Below, piece by piece: positions 14,384 to 20,676 of a DNA stretch of 44,163 bases (the stretch's first letter is position 1; the number at the start of each line of letters is the position of its first letter). The DNA is taken from contig JAGVZQ010000016.1 of assembly GCA_018302465.1 (NCBI GenBank), positions 1-44,163 of the forward strand, written 5' to 3'. The translations under genes were made by a program, and so were the position numbers. The DNA comes from Candidatus Woesearchaeota archaeon (GTDB lineage Archaea > Nanobdellota > Nanobdellia > SCGC-AAA011-G17 > GW2011-AR20). The notes under the pieces are model-generated. The model saw only the letters and a list, made by a program, of their open reading frames with translations. It did no database searches and was not told the origin of the DNA.

Positions 14384-14605
14384 TTATTTAATTAAAATTC
14401 TATATAAGAAAAAAATGAGAGTTAATAATAAACTAAGGATTATAGATGTTGTTAGAGGAAAGTAAGCCTTGAAGTTTCCTTTGTCTATAACAAAATCTCC
14501 AGGAAGCCTGCCTAAAGGGACATATTTGCCTCCAAACTGCCATAATAATCCTAGTGCTAATAAGATTATACCTGCAATAATCAGTGTTTGCGGTAGAGAG
14601 TTCAT
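14384..14605 (-). CDS. DUF2905-family small membrane protein
   Basis: This 73-aa protein has two membrane segments (residues 5-24 and 50-70) flanking the conserved GRLPGDFVIDKGNFKAYFPL stretch. That pattern matches the DUF2905 family of short bacterial and archaeal membrane proteins; the function is unknown. It stands convergent to the giant secreted protein with an 11-nt gap and has its own promoter near 14620-14640. Confidence 0.85.
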   Translation of the reverse strand: MNSLPQTLIIAGIILLALGLLWQFGGKYVPLGRLPGDFVIDKGNFKAYFPLTTSIILSLLLTLIFFLYRILIK

Positions 14606-14688
14606 GGGAATTATAATGATTAGTATGATTTAAGTAGTTTTAGTTTATTACACAATAAAAATTATAAATTAAAAATTTAGAAGATTAT

Positions 14689-15354
14689 ATGACAACCACT
14701 TTAACAGATAGATTTTCTAATGGTCGTAATTGGCCACTTAGTTATGAATGCACTAATGAGAGCATTTATGGGATAGTTGCTGGTTTAGATTTAAAGGAAG
14801 GAGACAGAATTCTTGCTATATGTGGGAGTGGGGATCAGGCATTTGCCATGTTAGAATATGCTGATTTTGTTCAGGCTGTGGATATTAATCCGCGACAAGT
14901 GGCCTATGCCCAATACAGGGCAAAACAGATTAATGATGGGGATTTTGAAGGATTTCATAAGGTAGGTTATATGTGGGATGGTACACGTTTTGCATTTGAA
15001 AGGAGAGATTATTTTACAGAAGAAAGGTTAAAGAGAATTAGAAATAGATTAGATTCTTTGGTTATAAAAGAAACAAATATCTTTGATATTCGTCCTCGAG
15101 AAGGAGAATTTAACAAAATTTATTTTTCAAATGTATTTTCTAAAATAGAAACTCCCTTCAGAAACCTTGTTACATCTCAGCCAATTGGTGGATTGATCTA
15201 CACTATTTTTGTAGTTGGTCTTACTTTTCATATTTCGGAGTTTATAGTGGATTCCTTACTTACAGATAGAGTCCGTGAAATTGAATCTTCAAGAAAACAT
15301 AACTGGAGACCTACAATTCTTAGAAGGGTAGCAGAAGAAACAATGCAAAATTAG
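14689..15354 (+). CDS. SAM-dependent transferase, BtaA/DUF3419-like
   Basis: This 221-aa protein has a Rossmann methyltransferase core. The glycine-rich motif is RILAICGSGDQAFAMLEY (residues 40-57) and the acidic ribose-binding loop VQAVDINPRQVAYAQYRAKQ follows. The combination of GSGDQAF and DINPRQ resembles DUF3419/BtaA, which moves the 3-amino-3-carboxypropyl group of SAM onto diacylglycerol to make betaine lipids. The protein is shorter than BtaA (about 400 aa), so the substrate here is uncertain. TATA-like ATTATAAATT lies about 25 nt before the ATG. Arginine codons include several CGN. Confidence 0.6.
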   Translation: MTTTLTDRFSNGRNWPLSYECTNESIYGIVAGLDLKEGDRILAICGSGDQAFAMLEYADFVQAVDINPRQVAYAQYRAKQINDGDFEGFHKVGYMWDGTRFAFERRDYFTEERLKRIRNRLDSLVIKETNIFDIRPREGEFNKIYFSNVFSKIETPFRNLVTSQPIGGLIYTIFVVGLTFHISEFIVDSLLTDRVREIESSRKHNWRPTILRRVAEETMQN

Positions 15355-15402
15355 CAATAGCAATCTTTTTAAACTCAAATTTTCAGTTTTTAAAGGAATA
15401 AA

Positions 15403-15765
15403 ATGGTAAAAAGAACAGGACCTACTACTTTAGCTTTACAGGAACTTATAAGGGATTTAAAGATATTAAGTATTAAGGAAAAGATTAATTTATGGTCTAG
15501 GATTGCAAAGGATTTAGAAAGGCCTACAAGAATAAGAAGATCTGTTAATATAACAAGAATAAATAGGTATACAAAAAATAATGAAACAGCTTTAGTTCCT
15601 GGAAAAGTATTATCAGACGGGGAGTTAAATAAGAAGTTAACAATTGCTGCTTACCAATTTTCTGAGAAAGCAAGAGAGAAAATAAACAAATCAGGAAAGG
15701 CAATTTCTATTACTGAATTAATGAAGGAAAATCCAAAGGGAAGCAAAGTGAGGATAATAGGTTAA
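15403..15765 (+). CDS. rpl18e: Ribosomal protein L18e (eL18)
   Basis: This 120-aa archaeal/eukaryal large-subunit protein shows VKRTGPTTLALQELIRDLK at the start. The core has KVLSDGELNKKLTIAAYQFSEKA and a basic KGSKVRIIG end. It opens the usual archaeal operon L18e-L13-S9-RpoN; the L13 start follows its stop by one base. The leader carries AAAGGAATAAA before the ATG, a weak Shine-Dalgarno. Confidence 0.92.
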   Translation: MVKRTGPTTLALQELIRDLKILSIKEKINLWSRIAKDLERPTRIRRSVNITRINRYTKNNETALVPGKVLSDGELNKKLTIAAYQFSEKAREKINKSGKAISITELMKENPKGSKVRIIG

Positions 15766-15766
15766 A

Positions 15767-16183
15767 ATGATAATTAATGGCGAGAATTTGGTTTTGGGAA
15801 GATTAGCAAGTTATGTATCTAAACAAGTAATGAGAGGAGAGAAAGTAGATGTTGTTAATTGTGAGAAGGTTATTATAACAGGGAATAAAGAGTCAATATT
15901 AAAAGATTACAGAGAAAGAGATGAAATAGGGAGTGTTAGCAAAGGTCCTTTTTACCCAAGAATGCCTGATAGATTTGTTAGAAGAGTTATAAGAGGAATG
16001 CTTGCTTATAAACAGCCGAGAGGAAGAGAGGCTTTTGACAAGACTATGTGCTATATTGGCGTGCCTAATGAGTTTAAAGATAAAAAATTAGAATCAATAA
16101 AAGAAGCACATTTAGATACTAAAAGAACAACATTTATAACTGTTGGTGAATTATGCAAAATAAGATGGGGTAAGAAATCATAA
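15767..16183 (+). CDS. rpl13: Ribosomal protein L13 (uL13)
   Basis: This 138-aa protein shows MIINGENLVLGRLASYVSKQ, VDVVNCEKVIITGNK and VRRVIRGMLAYKQPRGREAF, the expected order for archaeal L13. It binds 23S rRNA early in large-subunit assembly. Its stop overlaps the S9 start (TAATG at 16183), so translation is coupled. Confidence 0.95.
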   Translation: MIINGENLVLGRLASYVSKQVMRGEKVDVVNCEKVIITGNKESILKDYRERDEIGSVSKGPFYPRMPDRFVRRVIRGMLAYKQPRGREAFDKTMCYIGVPNEFKDKKLESIKEAHLDTKRTTFITVGELCKIRWGKKS

Positions 16184-16590
16184 TGGCAAAGAAATCATTT
16201 CATGCTTCAGGAAAGAGAAAATCTGCTATAGCAAGAGCAACAGTAGAAGAAGGGAAAGGACAGATAAGAATTAATAGTATTTTATTAACTAATTACTCTA
16301 ATCTAATAGCAAGAGAGAAAATAAAAGAGCCTTTAGCTATTGCTGGGGATGAAGTTTCTAAGAAAGTTAAAATAGATGTTGATGTTGCTGGAGGAGGATG
16401 GCTAGGACAGGCAGAGGCCTCAAGATTAGCTATTGCAAGAGCCTTAGTTGGATACACAGCAAGCAAGAAATTAGAAAAATCATTCTTAGATTATGACAGA
16501 AGCTTATTAGTTGCGGATGTAAGATTTAAAGAAGCTTACAAACCTAATGATTCTAAGGCTCGTGCTAAACGAATGAAGTCGTATCGTTAA
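16183..16590 (+). CDS. rps9: Ribosomal protein S9 (uS9)
   Basis: This 135-aa protein shows FHASGKRKSAIARATVEEG at the N-terminus, then GGGWLGQAEASRLAIARAL. The C-terminal tail KARAKRMKSYR ends in the invariant Tyr-Arg that reaches the P-site tRNA. The start overlaps the L13 stop. Length and layout are normal. Confidence 0.95.
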   Translation: MAKKSFHASGKRKSAIARATVEEGKGQIRINSILLTNYSNLIAREKIKEPLAIAGDEVSKKVKIDVDVAGGGWLGQAEASRLAIARALVGYTASKKLEKSFLDYDRSLLVADVRFKEAYKPNDSKARAKRMKSYR

Positions 16591-16608
16591 ATGGAGATGT
16601 GATAAAAA

Positions 16609-16809
16609 ATGATAATACCAGTTAGATGCTATTCATGTGGAAAGCCAATTGCACAATTTTGGAGCAAGTTCCTAGAGATGACTGATGATAGAAAGAAAAA
16701 TATAAAGGAATCCTTAGATGAACTAGGATTAAAGAGATACTGCTGCAGATCACACTTCATGGGTCATGTTGACTTATTACCTGAGGTTAGCAAGTTTAAG
16801 AAAGATTAA
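16609..16809 (+). CDS. rpoN: DNA-directed RNA polymerase subunit N (Rpb10 homologue)
   Basis: This 66-aa protein has the zinc site CYSC at residues 7-10 and the Cys pair RYCCR near residues 44-45, and it begins MIIPVRC as in other archaeal RpoN. The segment HVDLLPEV closes the domain. It helps hold the polymerase assembly platform (Rpo3/11). It follows S9 in the standard operon, with GGAGATGTGAT as Shine-Dalgarno. Confidence 0.95.
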   Translation: MIIPVRCYSCGKPIAQFWSKFLEMTDDRKKNIKESLDELGLKRYCCRSHFMGHVDLLPEVSKFKKD

Positions 16810-16810
16810 A

Positions 16811-16987
16811 ATGTATAGCGAATACATTCGTTCTTTTTTTCTTAGTCTTTTTAGAAGTCCTATGGATTATTTAGAGTTATATGCAGGTCCATTGGAACGT
16901 AGAGAAATCCTGTTAGAAGATATTCTATATCCATTAGTAAGGATTGAAGAGAGGAATGAACCAGATGGGTCAGAAAGAGTTAGATAA
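16811..16987 (+). CDS. Small hypothetical protein, 58 aa
   Basis: An ATG at 16811, one base after the rpoN stop, opens a 58-codon frame: MYSEYIRSFFLSLFRSPMDY, then GPLERREILLEDILYP. It overlaps the start of the YbaK-like gene. I recognise no family. The tight spacing suggests it belongs to the operon; the short length keeps confidence low. Confidence 0.45.
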   Translation: MYSEYIRSFFLSLFRSPMDYLELYAGPLERREILLEDILYPLVRIEERNEPDGSERVR

Positions 16988-17447
16988 AATAAAAGAATTC
17001 TTAGATAAAAATAAGGTTAAATATAAATTAGTTAGCCATAAAAAAGTTCATACTTCTGAGGAAGCTTCAAAAGAGAGAAATGTTCCTTTATCGCAGGGAG
17101 TTAAATCTTTGTTATTAATCACACATGAAAAAGAATATGTCTTATGCTTGGTTTCTGGTGATAAAAAGATTAAACTAAAGGAATTGAGGGGGATATTGAA
17201 TACAAAGGATATTAAATTAGCTGACCATGAAGAAGTTTTAAGGATTACAGGCTGTGAAGTAGGGAGTGTTCATCCTTTTGGAAATTTATACTATAAAGAA
17301 GTCAAGATATTAATGGATAAGGAAGTTTTGAGGAATGAAACAATTGATTTTAGTGTGGGAACTTTTGTCAATTCAGTTGAGATGAAACTTAAAGACTTTA
17401 TTAAGATTTTAAAGCCTTCAATAAAAGAGTTTACAGTTGAAAAGTAA
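16965..17447 (+). CDS. YbaK/ProX-type aminoacyl-tRNA deacylase-like protein
   Basis: This 160-aa protein resembles the YbaK/INS editing fold: FLDKNKVKYKLVSHKKVHTS near the N-terminus, GVKSLLLITHEKEYVLCLVSG in the centre with the usual Lys, and GCEVGSVHPFG (about residues 98-108). Such proteins hydrolyse mischarged Cys-, Ala- or Ser-tRNAs. Starts at 16944 (TTG), 16956 and 16965 (ATG) are possible; 16965 is chosen because GAGAGGAATG lies about 10 nt upstream. A tRNA-Ser gene follows directly. Confidence 0.85.
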   Translation: MGQKELDKIKEFLDKNKVKYKLVSHKKVHTSEEASKERNVPLSQGVKSLLLITHEKEYVLCLVSGDKKIKLKELRGILNTKDIKLADHEEVLRITGCEVGSVHPFGNLYYKEVKILMDKEVLRNETIDFSVGTFVNSVEMKLKDFIKILKPSIKEFTVEK

Positions 17448-17482
17448 ACATTTTTAAACATAATTAATAAGTTTTTAGATAT

Positions 17483-17575
17483 GCCGCGATCGCATAACCT
17501 GGTATTGCACAAGCCTGGAATATGCAAGCAAGCTTGGCCCTCCGGGGCATCCCGGTTCAAATCCGGGTCGCGGCG
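17483..17575 (+). tRNA. tRNA-Ser(GGA) with a predicted 10-nt intron
   Basis: The acceptor stem GCCGCGA (17483-17489) pairs with TCGCGGC (17568-17574); the discriminator is G at 17575. The T arm CCCGG-TTCAAAT-CCGGG occupies 17551-17567. A long variable arm GCCC-TCCG-GGGC (17537-17548) is as expected for Ser. The anticodon stem CAAGC (17510-17514) pairs with GCTTG (17532-17536), leaving 17 nt between them. Removing 10 nt (about 17521-17530) leaves the loop CTGGAAA with T33 and anticodon GGA. The intron sits at the usual archaeal position 37/38 but is very short. No CCA is encoded. Confidence 0.88.
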
Positions 17576-17581
17576 GTTATT

Positions 17582-18469
17582 TTAAAACAGAATAAATAAT
17601 AATAGATATAATAAAGGAACTATAATGAACATAGAGTATTCGGTCATTCTATGAATCTTCTCAACAAGTTCAGTTTTTTTCTTCTCTTGTAATTCCATTA
17701 AAGTAATGTTAAGTATAAATGATATAAGCAGGATAAAATAAGTTAATACCATAAACTTGTCTGCAAAGGTTAAATATCCGACAGGCGGGATCTGATTAGA
17801 GATGGATATATGGAACATTACTGCAGCTACCAAACTTGAGCCAGCCATTGCTAATCTATTTGTTATTTTATCAGGATCTAATAAAAAGCTGAATAATACA
17901 ACTAAAAGGATAAAGAAGACGGGAAGGAATGTCTTAATGAAAGCATTTAATGCAATTCTTGAAATATTTATATCAAATACAAACTGTGAATAAGTAGAGT
18001 CATAAACTTTGTAATAATGATCTTTAACTTCAGCATCCCATCCATCTATATCCCATCCGGTAAAAGCAATTGATTCTTCAATGCCTGAAGTTTCTTTTTT
18101 AGCAACATATTGCATCTCATCTGTTGTATATTTCTTATCTTCAATAATTATCTGCATTTTTTGCTTGTCAAATGGAAATTTTCTGAGATCAACAGGGCTG
18201 TTCAAACTAGCCTGGATTCTGTAGAACTTCTGGTTAGGTTCGTTAGTTATTTTATCTATACTTGTTGCTCTGCCATTCATAAACTCAAAATCACCAGTAT
18301 CACATCCATCTTCACAATACATATCCAGATAAAAATCAGCTGTAAAGGCTCCTGTGGCTACATCAAACTTCCCAAGATTTAAGACGTATAACTCAACATT
18401 AATGTCATTGGCAGCATATACAGGAGTAATTGAAAATAACAAAAGCATTAATAGTAATAGTTTTTTCAT
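17582..18469 (-). CDS. Pentameric ligand-gated ion channel homologue (pLGIC)
   Basis: This 295-aa protein has a signal peptide (residues 1-19, cut near VYAA) and an extracellular beta domain with INVELYVLNLGKFD and FTADFYLDMYC. The pLGIC hallmark LRKFPFDKQKMQI is at residues 95-107. Four membrane helices lie at about 176-196, 206-224, 238-258 and 278-295. The M1 start carries the expected Arg and Pro (ISRIALNAFIKTFLPVFF) and the M2-M3 loop is QIPPVGYLTFADKFM. The two-Cys loop of animal receptors is absent (only C52 and C56), as in other prokaryotic members. It should form a cation or anion channel opened by an extracellular ligand or protons; the ligand is unknown. Confidence 0.87.
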   Translation of the reverse strand: MKKLLLLMLLLFSITPVYAANDINVELYVLNLGKFDVATGAFTADFYLDMYCEDGCDTGDFEFMNGRATSIDKITNEPNQKFYRIQASLNSPVDLRKFPFDKQKMQIIIEDKKYTTDEMQYVAKKETSGIEESIAFTGWDIDGWDAEVKDHYYKVYDSTYSQFVFDINISRIALNAFIKTFLPVFFILLVVLFSFLLDPDKITNRLAMAGSSLVAAVMFHISISNQIPPVGYLTFADKFMVLTYFILLISFILNITLMELQEKKKTELVEKIHRMTEYSMFIIVPLLYLLLFILF

Positions 18470-18561
18470 GACGGTTATTCGATTATTTTAGAATTTAAAA
18501 ACTTTATCCTTAAGCTTTTATAATTAAATAAACTTAAAACTGTTTTTCTTTTTATATTGTC

Positions 18562-19530
18562 ATGGAATTAAGCTTAGCGCTTCAATTAATATCTGAAAGA
18601 GCGACACCCTTGCAGTTAGATGACCTTGTTATAGAAGGGTTAGAGGATTTCAAGACCATTGGTCAATTTGATGAGATAGAAAGTACTATTGCTTTTGTTT
18701 CACATCCAGCTTGGGAAACTCATCTTCGTATAAATGATAGAAGGTTCAGATTTTTATATAGAAAATATAGAGAAAGAACGAATGATAAACCTGAAAATTG
18801 CATTGGTGGTTTTCGTGCCCGCCTTATCGGATTTGCTACTTCCAGAACTCCCGAGGATTTTTTAATAGGGAGACATGCGTTTTATGAGCAGGAGCTATTT
18901 GATTTTTTAGCATACAGAAATGTACCTACTATTGTTACTGTTCAGGTTTCTGATGTTAATGATGAAGGTTTAGTGTTAAAACTAGGCAAATCCGTTTCTA
19001 ACCACTTTGTTGATTATTTAAGAGACATGAGGGGAGATAGAGATAATTTTTATTTACTTCCCACTTATTCTAAAGATTCTGATAATTTAAGAGAGGCAAC
19101 AGGGTATATTTTTAGTGATCTTAGCCAAATGTTTTTAGATAGTCCGTTTGTTTTTAAATTTTTAGAGGTGATTAATGGAAGAAGAGTATTGGTTGCAGGT
19201 TCTAATTTATCCGAATGTGTCAAAGCTTCGCTGGGTTATTTTATGTTTGTTGACTGTGAAGTTAGATTGTTAGTGAATTACTTTGGTCTTTCAAGAGAAG
19301 ATAAAAAGTTTGTGGGCGAGGTTGAATATGTTTACAACGAAGAGTTTAGTACTTTACATAACATCAGAGCAAATCCGAGAGAGGTGGACATAACACATAG
19401 AGTAAAAGAAATTACTGAAAGAGTTTTAGCTAAAGTTTCTGCAGAAGCAAGAAAAAATTCAATGTATCCTGTTTCAAAGTATTCATCAATGACACCATTT
19501 GACGGTTATGTTTATGATTTAAAAATTTAA
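18562..19530 (+). CDS. Hypothetical protein, 322 aa
   Basis: This is a soluble protein of mixed alpha/beta type with no signal peptide or membrane segment. Segments such as TIAFVSHPAWETHLRIND and VPTIVTVQVSDVNDEG are readable but match no family I know. TATA-like TTTATATTG lies close to the ATG at 18562. It uses CGT/CGC arginine codons (CTT CGT ATA; TTT CGT GCC CGC) more than its conserved neighbours, a trait shared with several orphan genes in the window. Confidence 0.6.
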   Translation: MELSLALQLISERATPLQLDDLVIEGLEDFKTIGQFDEIESTIAFVSHPAWETHLRINDRRFRFLYRKYRERTNDKPENCIGGFRARLIGFATSRTPEDFLIGRHAFYEQELFDFLAYRNVPTIVTVQVSDVNDEGLVLKLGKSVSNHFVDYLRDMRGDRDNFYLLPTYSKDSDNLREATGYIFSDLSQMFLDSPFVFKFLEVINGRRVLVAGSNLSECVKASLGYFMFVDCEVRLLVNYFGLSREDKKFVGEVEYVYNEEFSTLHNIRANPREVDITHRVKEITERVLAKVSAEARKNSMYPVSKYSSMTPFDGYVYDLKI

Positions 19531-19536
19531 TTCACT

Positions 19537-19758
19537 GACGGTAAATATAATTTATTTCTTAAATGATTTTAATTTTGTTTTTTCCGACGGTAAATTAGAT
19601 GTTGCAAAAATTTGAAATAGAAACTTTTAAATACATATAAATCACTACAAATAGTAACAAAAATAAAATGTTAACGTCATCATTACGAGAGGTGGTGTTT
19701 GTTCTTTGAAACTTTTGTTGATAAGAACAAAATGTTAGCATAAATATGGAGGAATAAA
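19537..19758 (+). promoter_or_regulatory. Promoter and structured leader of the basic miniprotein
   Basis: GACGGTAAAT occurs at 19537-19546 and 19586-19595, a direct repeat 49 bp apart. A TATA-like CTTTTAAATACATATAA follows near 19623-19640, which would start transcription about 95 nt before the ATG at 19759. That leader is unusually long here and contains TTGTTCTT (19699-19706) and AAGAACAA (19723-19730), a perfect 8-bp hairpin, then a strong GGAGG Shine-Dalgarno (19748-19752). Confidence 0.5.
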
Positions 19759-19872
19759 ATGGTAGCAAGAAGAAAATCTGCAAGAAAGACAGCAAGAAAA
19801 TCTGCAAGAAAGACTGGTTCAAGAAGAAAAGCAGGAGCAAGAAAAACAACAAGAAGAAAGTCTAAGAGATAA
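19759..19872 (+). CDS. Very basic 37-aa protein, probable nucleic-acid binder
   Basis: ATG at 19759 opens a 37-codon frame made almost only of Arg, Lys, Ala, Ser and Thr: MVARRKSARKTARKSARKTG, then SRRKAGARKTTRRKSKR. SARKTARK and SARKTGSRRK are internal repeats. A GGAGG ribosome binding site lies 7 nt upstream and a hairpin terminator overlaps the stop, so this is a well-formed transcription unit. The composition resembles histone H1 tails and bacterial Hc1/KfrA-like basic proteins. It could condense DNA or bind RNA; this is inference from composition alone. Confidence 0.75.
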   Translation: MVARRKSARKTARKSARKTGSRRKAGARKTTRRKSKR

Positions 19873-19887
19873 GGCAAAACCTTATCT
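19867..19887. terminator. Hairpin terminator after the basic miniprotein
   Basis: AGATAAGG (19867-19874) and CCTTATCT (19880-19887) form a perfect 8-bp stem with a 5-nt loop CAAAA, followed by TTT. The stem includes the stop codon of the miniprotein. It could serve both this gene and the convergent RHH gene. Confidence 0.65.
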
Positions 19888-19889
19888 TT

Positions 19890-20039
19890 TCATATTTCTT
19901 TATATTTTCTTATTTCTTTTATTATTGCTTGGCTGATAAAATCCTTTTCATCTGCAAATATCTTGGTTTTGTCCACTATTACTTTTATAGATCTTATTAA
20001 ATCTTTTGGCAGTTCTATTTTTTCATATTCCATTTTCAT
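19890..20039 (-). CDS. Small ribbon-helix-helix-like protein, 49 aa
   Basis: Reading the minus strand from 20039 gives MKMEYEKIELPKDLIRSIK, then ADEKDFISQAIIKEIRKYKEI. The strand YEKIELP followed by two helices fits a CopG/Arc-like ribbon-helix-helix DNA-binding protein. The start overlaps the stop of the Dph2 fragment (ATGA), so the two are translated together. A second Met two codons later (20033) is possible. No toxin partner is visible. Confidence 0.6.
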   Translation of the reverse strand: MKMEYEKIELPKDLIRSIKVIVDKTKIFADEKDFISQAIIKEIRKYKEI

Positions 20040-20314
20040 ACCTCTATTATTTTATTTTTCCAGAACGGCCATTTATTATGACCAAACTGCAGGAGCAAGT
20101 CTATTTTCAGATTTTTTAATTCAGTTGGAATGTCACAGGCTCCAAAACAGGAATCAAGCCAGATGAATATCTTGGCATCAGTTCTTTTTTCAAGCTCATC
20201 AGCTATTTTTGTTGCTTCTGTTTTCAATCCATCAGGCAGCTGAATACATACAAGCTTAGCTTTCCCACTTTGTATCAATTCTACAGCTGATTCAAGTTCA
20301 TAATTATATTTCAT
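20036..20314 (-). CDS. Dph2-like N-terminal domain fragment (diphthamide synthesis)
   Basis: This 92-aa protein matches only the first domain of archaeal Dph2. YNYELESAVELIQSGKAK is followed by CIQLPDGLKTEATKIADEL, DSCFGACDIP and LLLQFGHNKWP. Dph2 normally has about 330 residues in three similar domains, each giving one Cys to a [4Fe-4S] cluster that makes the aminocarboxypropyl radical for elongation factor 2. Here only the first cluster Cys (in FGACD, residue 60) is left, and the frame ends cleanly in an ATGA overlap with a small RHH gene. It cannot be a complete enzyme. It may be a degraded gene or a domain put to a new use. Confidence 0.75.
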   Translation of the reverse strand: MKYNYELESAVELIQSGKAKLVCIQLPDGLKTEATKIADELEKRTDAKIFIWLDSCFGACDIPTELKNLKIDLLLQFGHNKWPFWKNKIIEV

Positions 20315-20364
20315 GATTTAACCAAATAATAAACTTTTTTAAATATGTTTGGTATTTAATATTC

Positions 20365-20676
20365 ATGGATTTTAATGAGAAAGTTTATGAGTTAACCAGG
20401 AAGATACCTAAAGGAAAGGTTTCTACTTACAAAAGTATAGCAGATGCTTTGGGAGTTAAAGCTTATAGGGCAGTTGGAAATGCATTGAGGAGAAATCCAA
20501 ATCCGGCAAATACACCTTGTTTTAAGGTAGTTAAAAGTAGTGGTGAAATTGGGGGTTATTGTGGTCCTAACCCTAGGAAAATAAAAGAAAAAATCAGAAA
20601 ATTAGAATCTGAAGGCATAACAGTAGAAAAAGGCAAAATAGACCTCTCTAAGTATCTTCATAAATTCGATAGCTAG
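20365..20676 (+). CDS. MGMT/Ada-type alkyltransferase-like DNA-binding protein
   Basis: This 103-aa protein matches the C-terminal domain of O6-alkylguanine-DNA alkyltransferases. KIPKGKVSTYKSIADALG is followed by YRAVGNALRRNPNP and then the active-site region TPCFKVVKSSGEIGGY. The acceptor Cys (residue 52) is present, but the usual PCHRV reads PCFKV, so the His that helps activate Cys is replaced by Phe. It may be a weak methyltransferase or an alkyltransferase-like damage sensor. The 50-nt spacer to the Dph2 fragment is a divergent promoter with ACCAAA and TTTGGT half-sites. Its end overlaps the LAGLIDADG gene by 29 nt. Confidence 0.85.
   Translation: MDFNEKVYELTRKIPKGKVSTYKSIADALGVKAYRAVGNALRRNPNPANTPCFKVVKSSGEIGGYCGPNPRKIKEKIRKLESEGITVEKGKIDLSKYLHKFDS

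Noticed and set aside
17582-18469. Cys-loop disulfide in the channel
   Set aside because: The two Cys residues (52 and 56) are too close and in the wrong place for the 13-residue loop.
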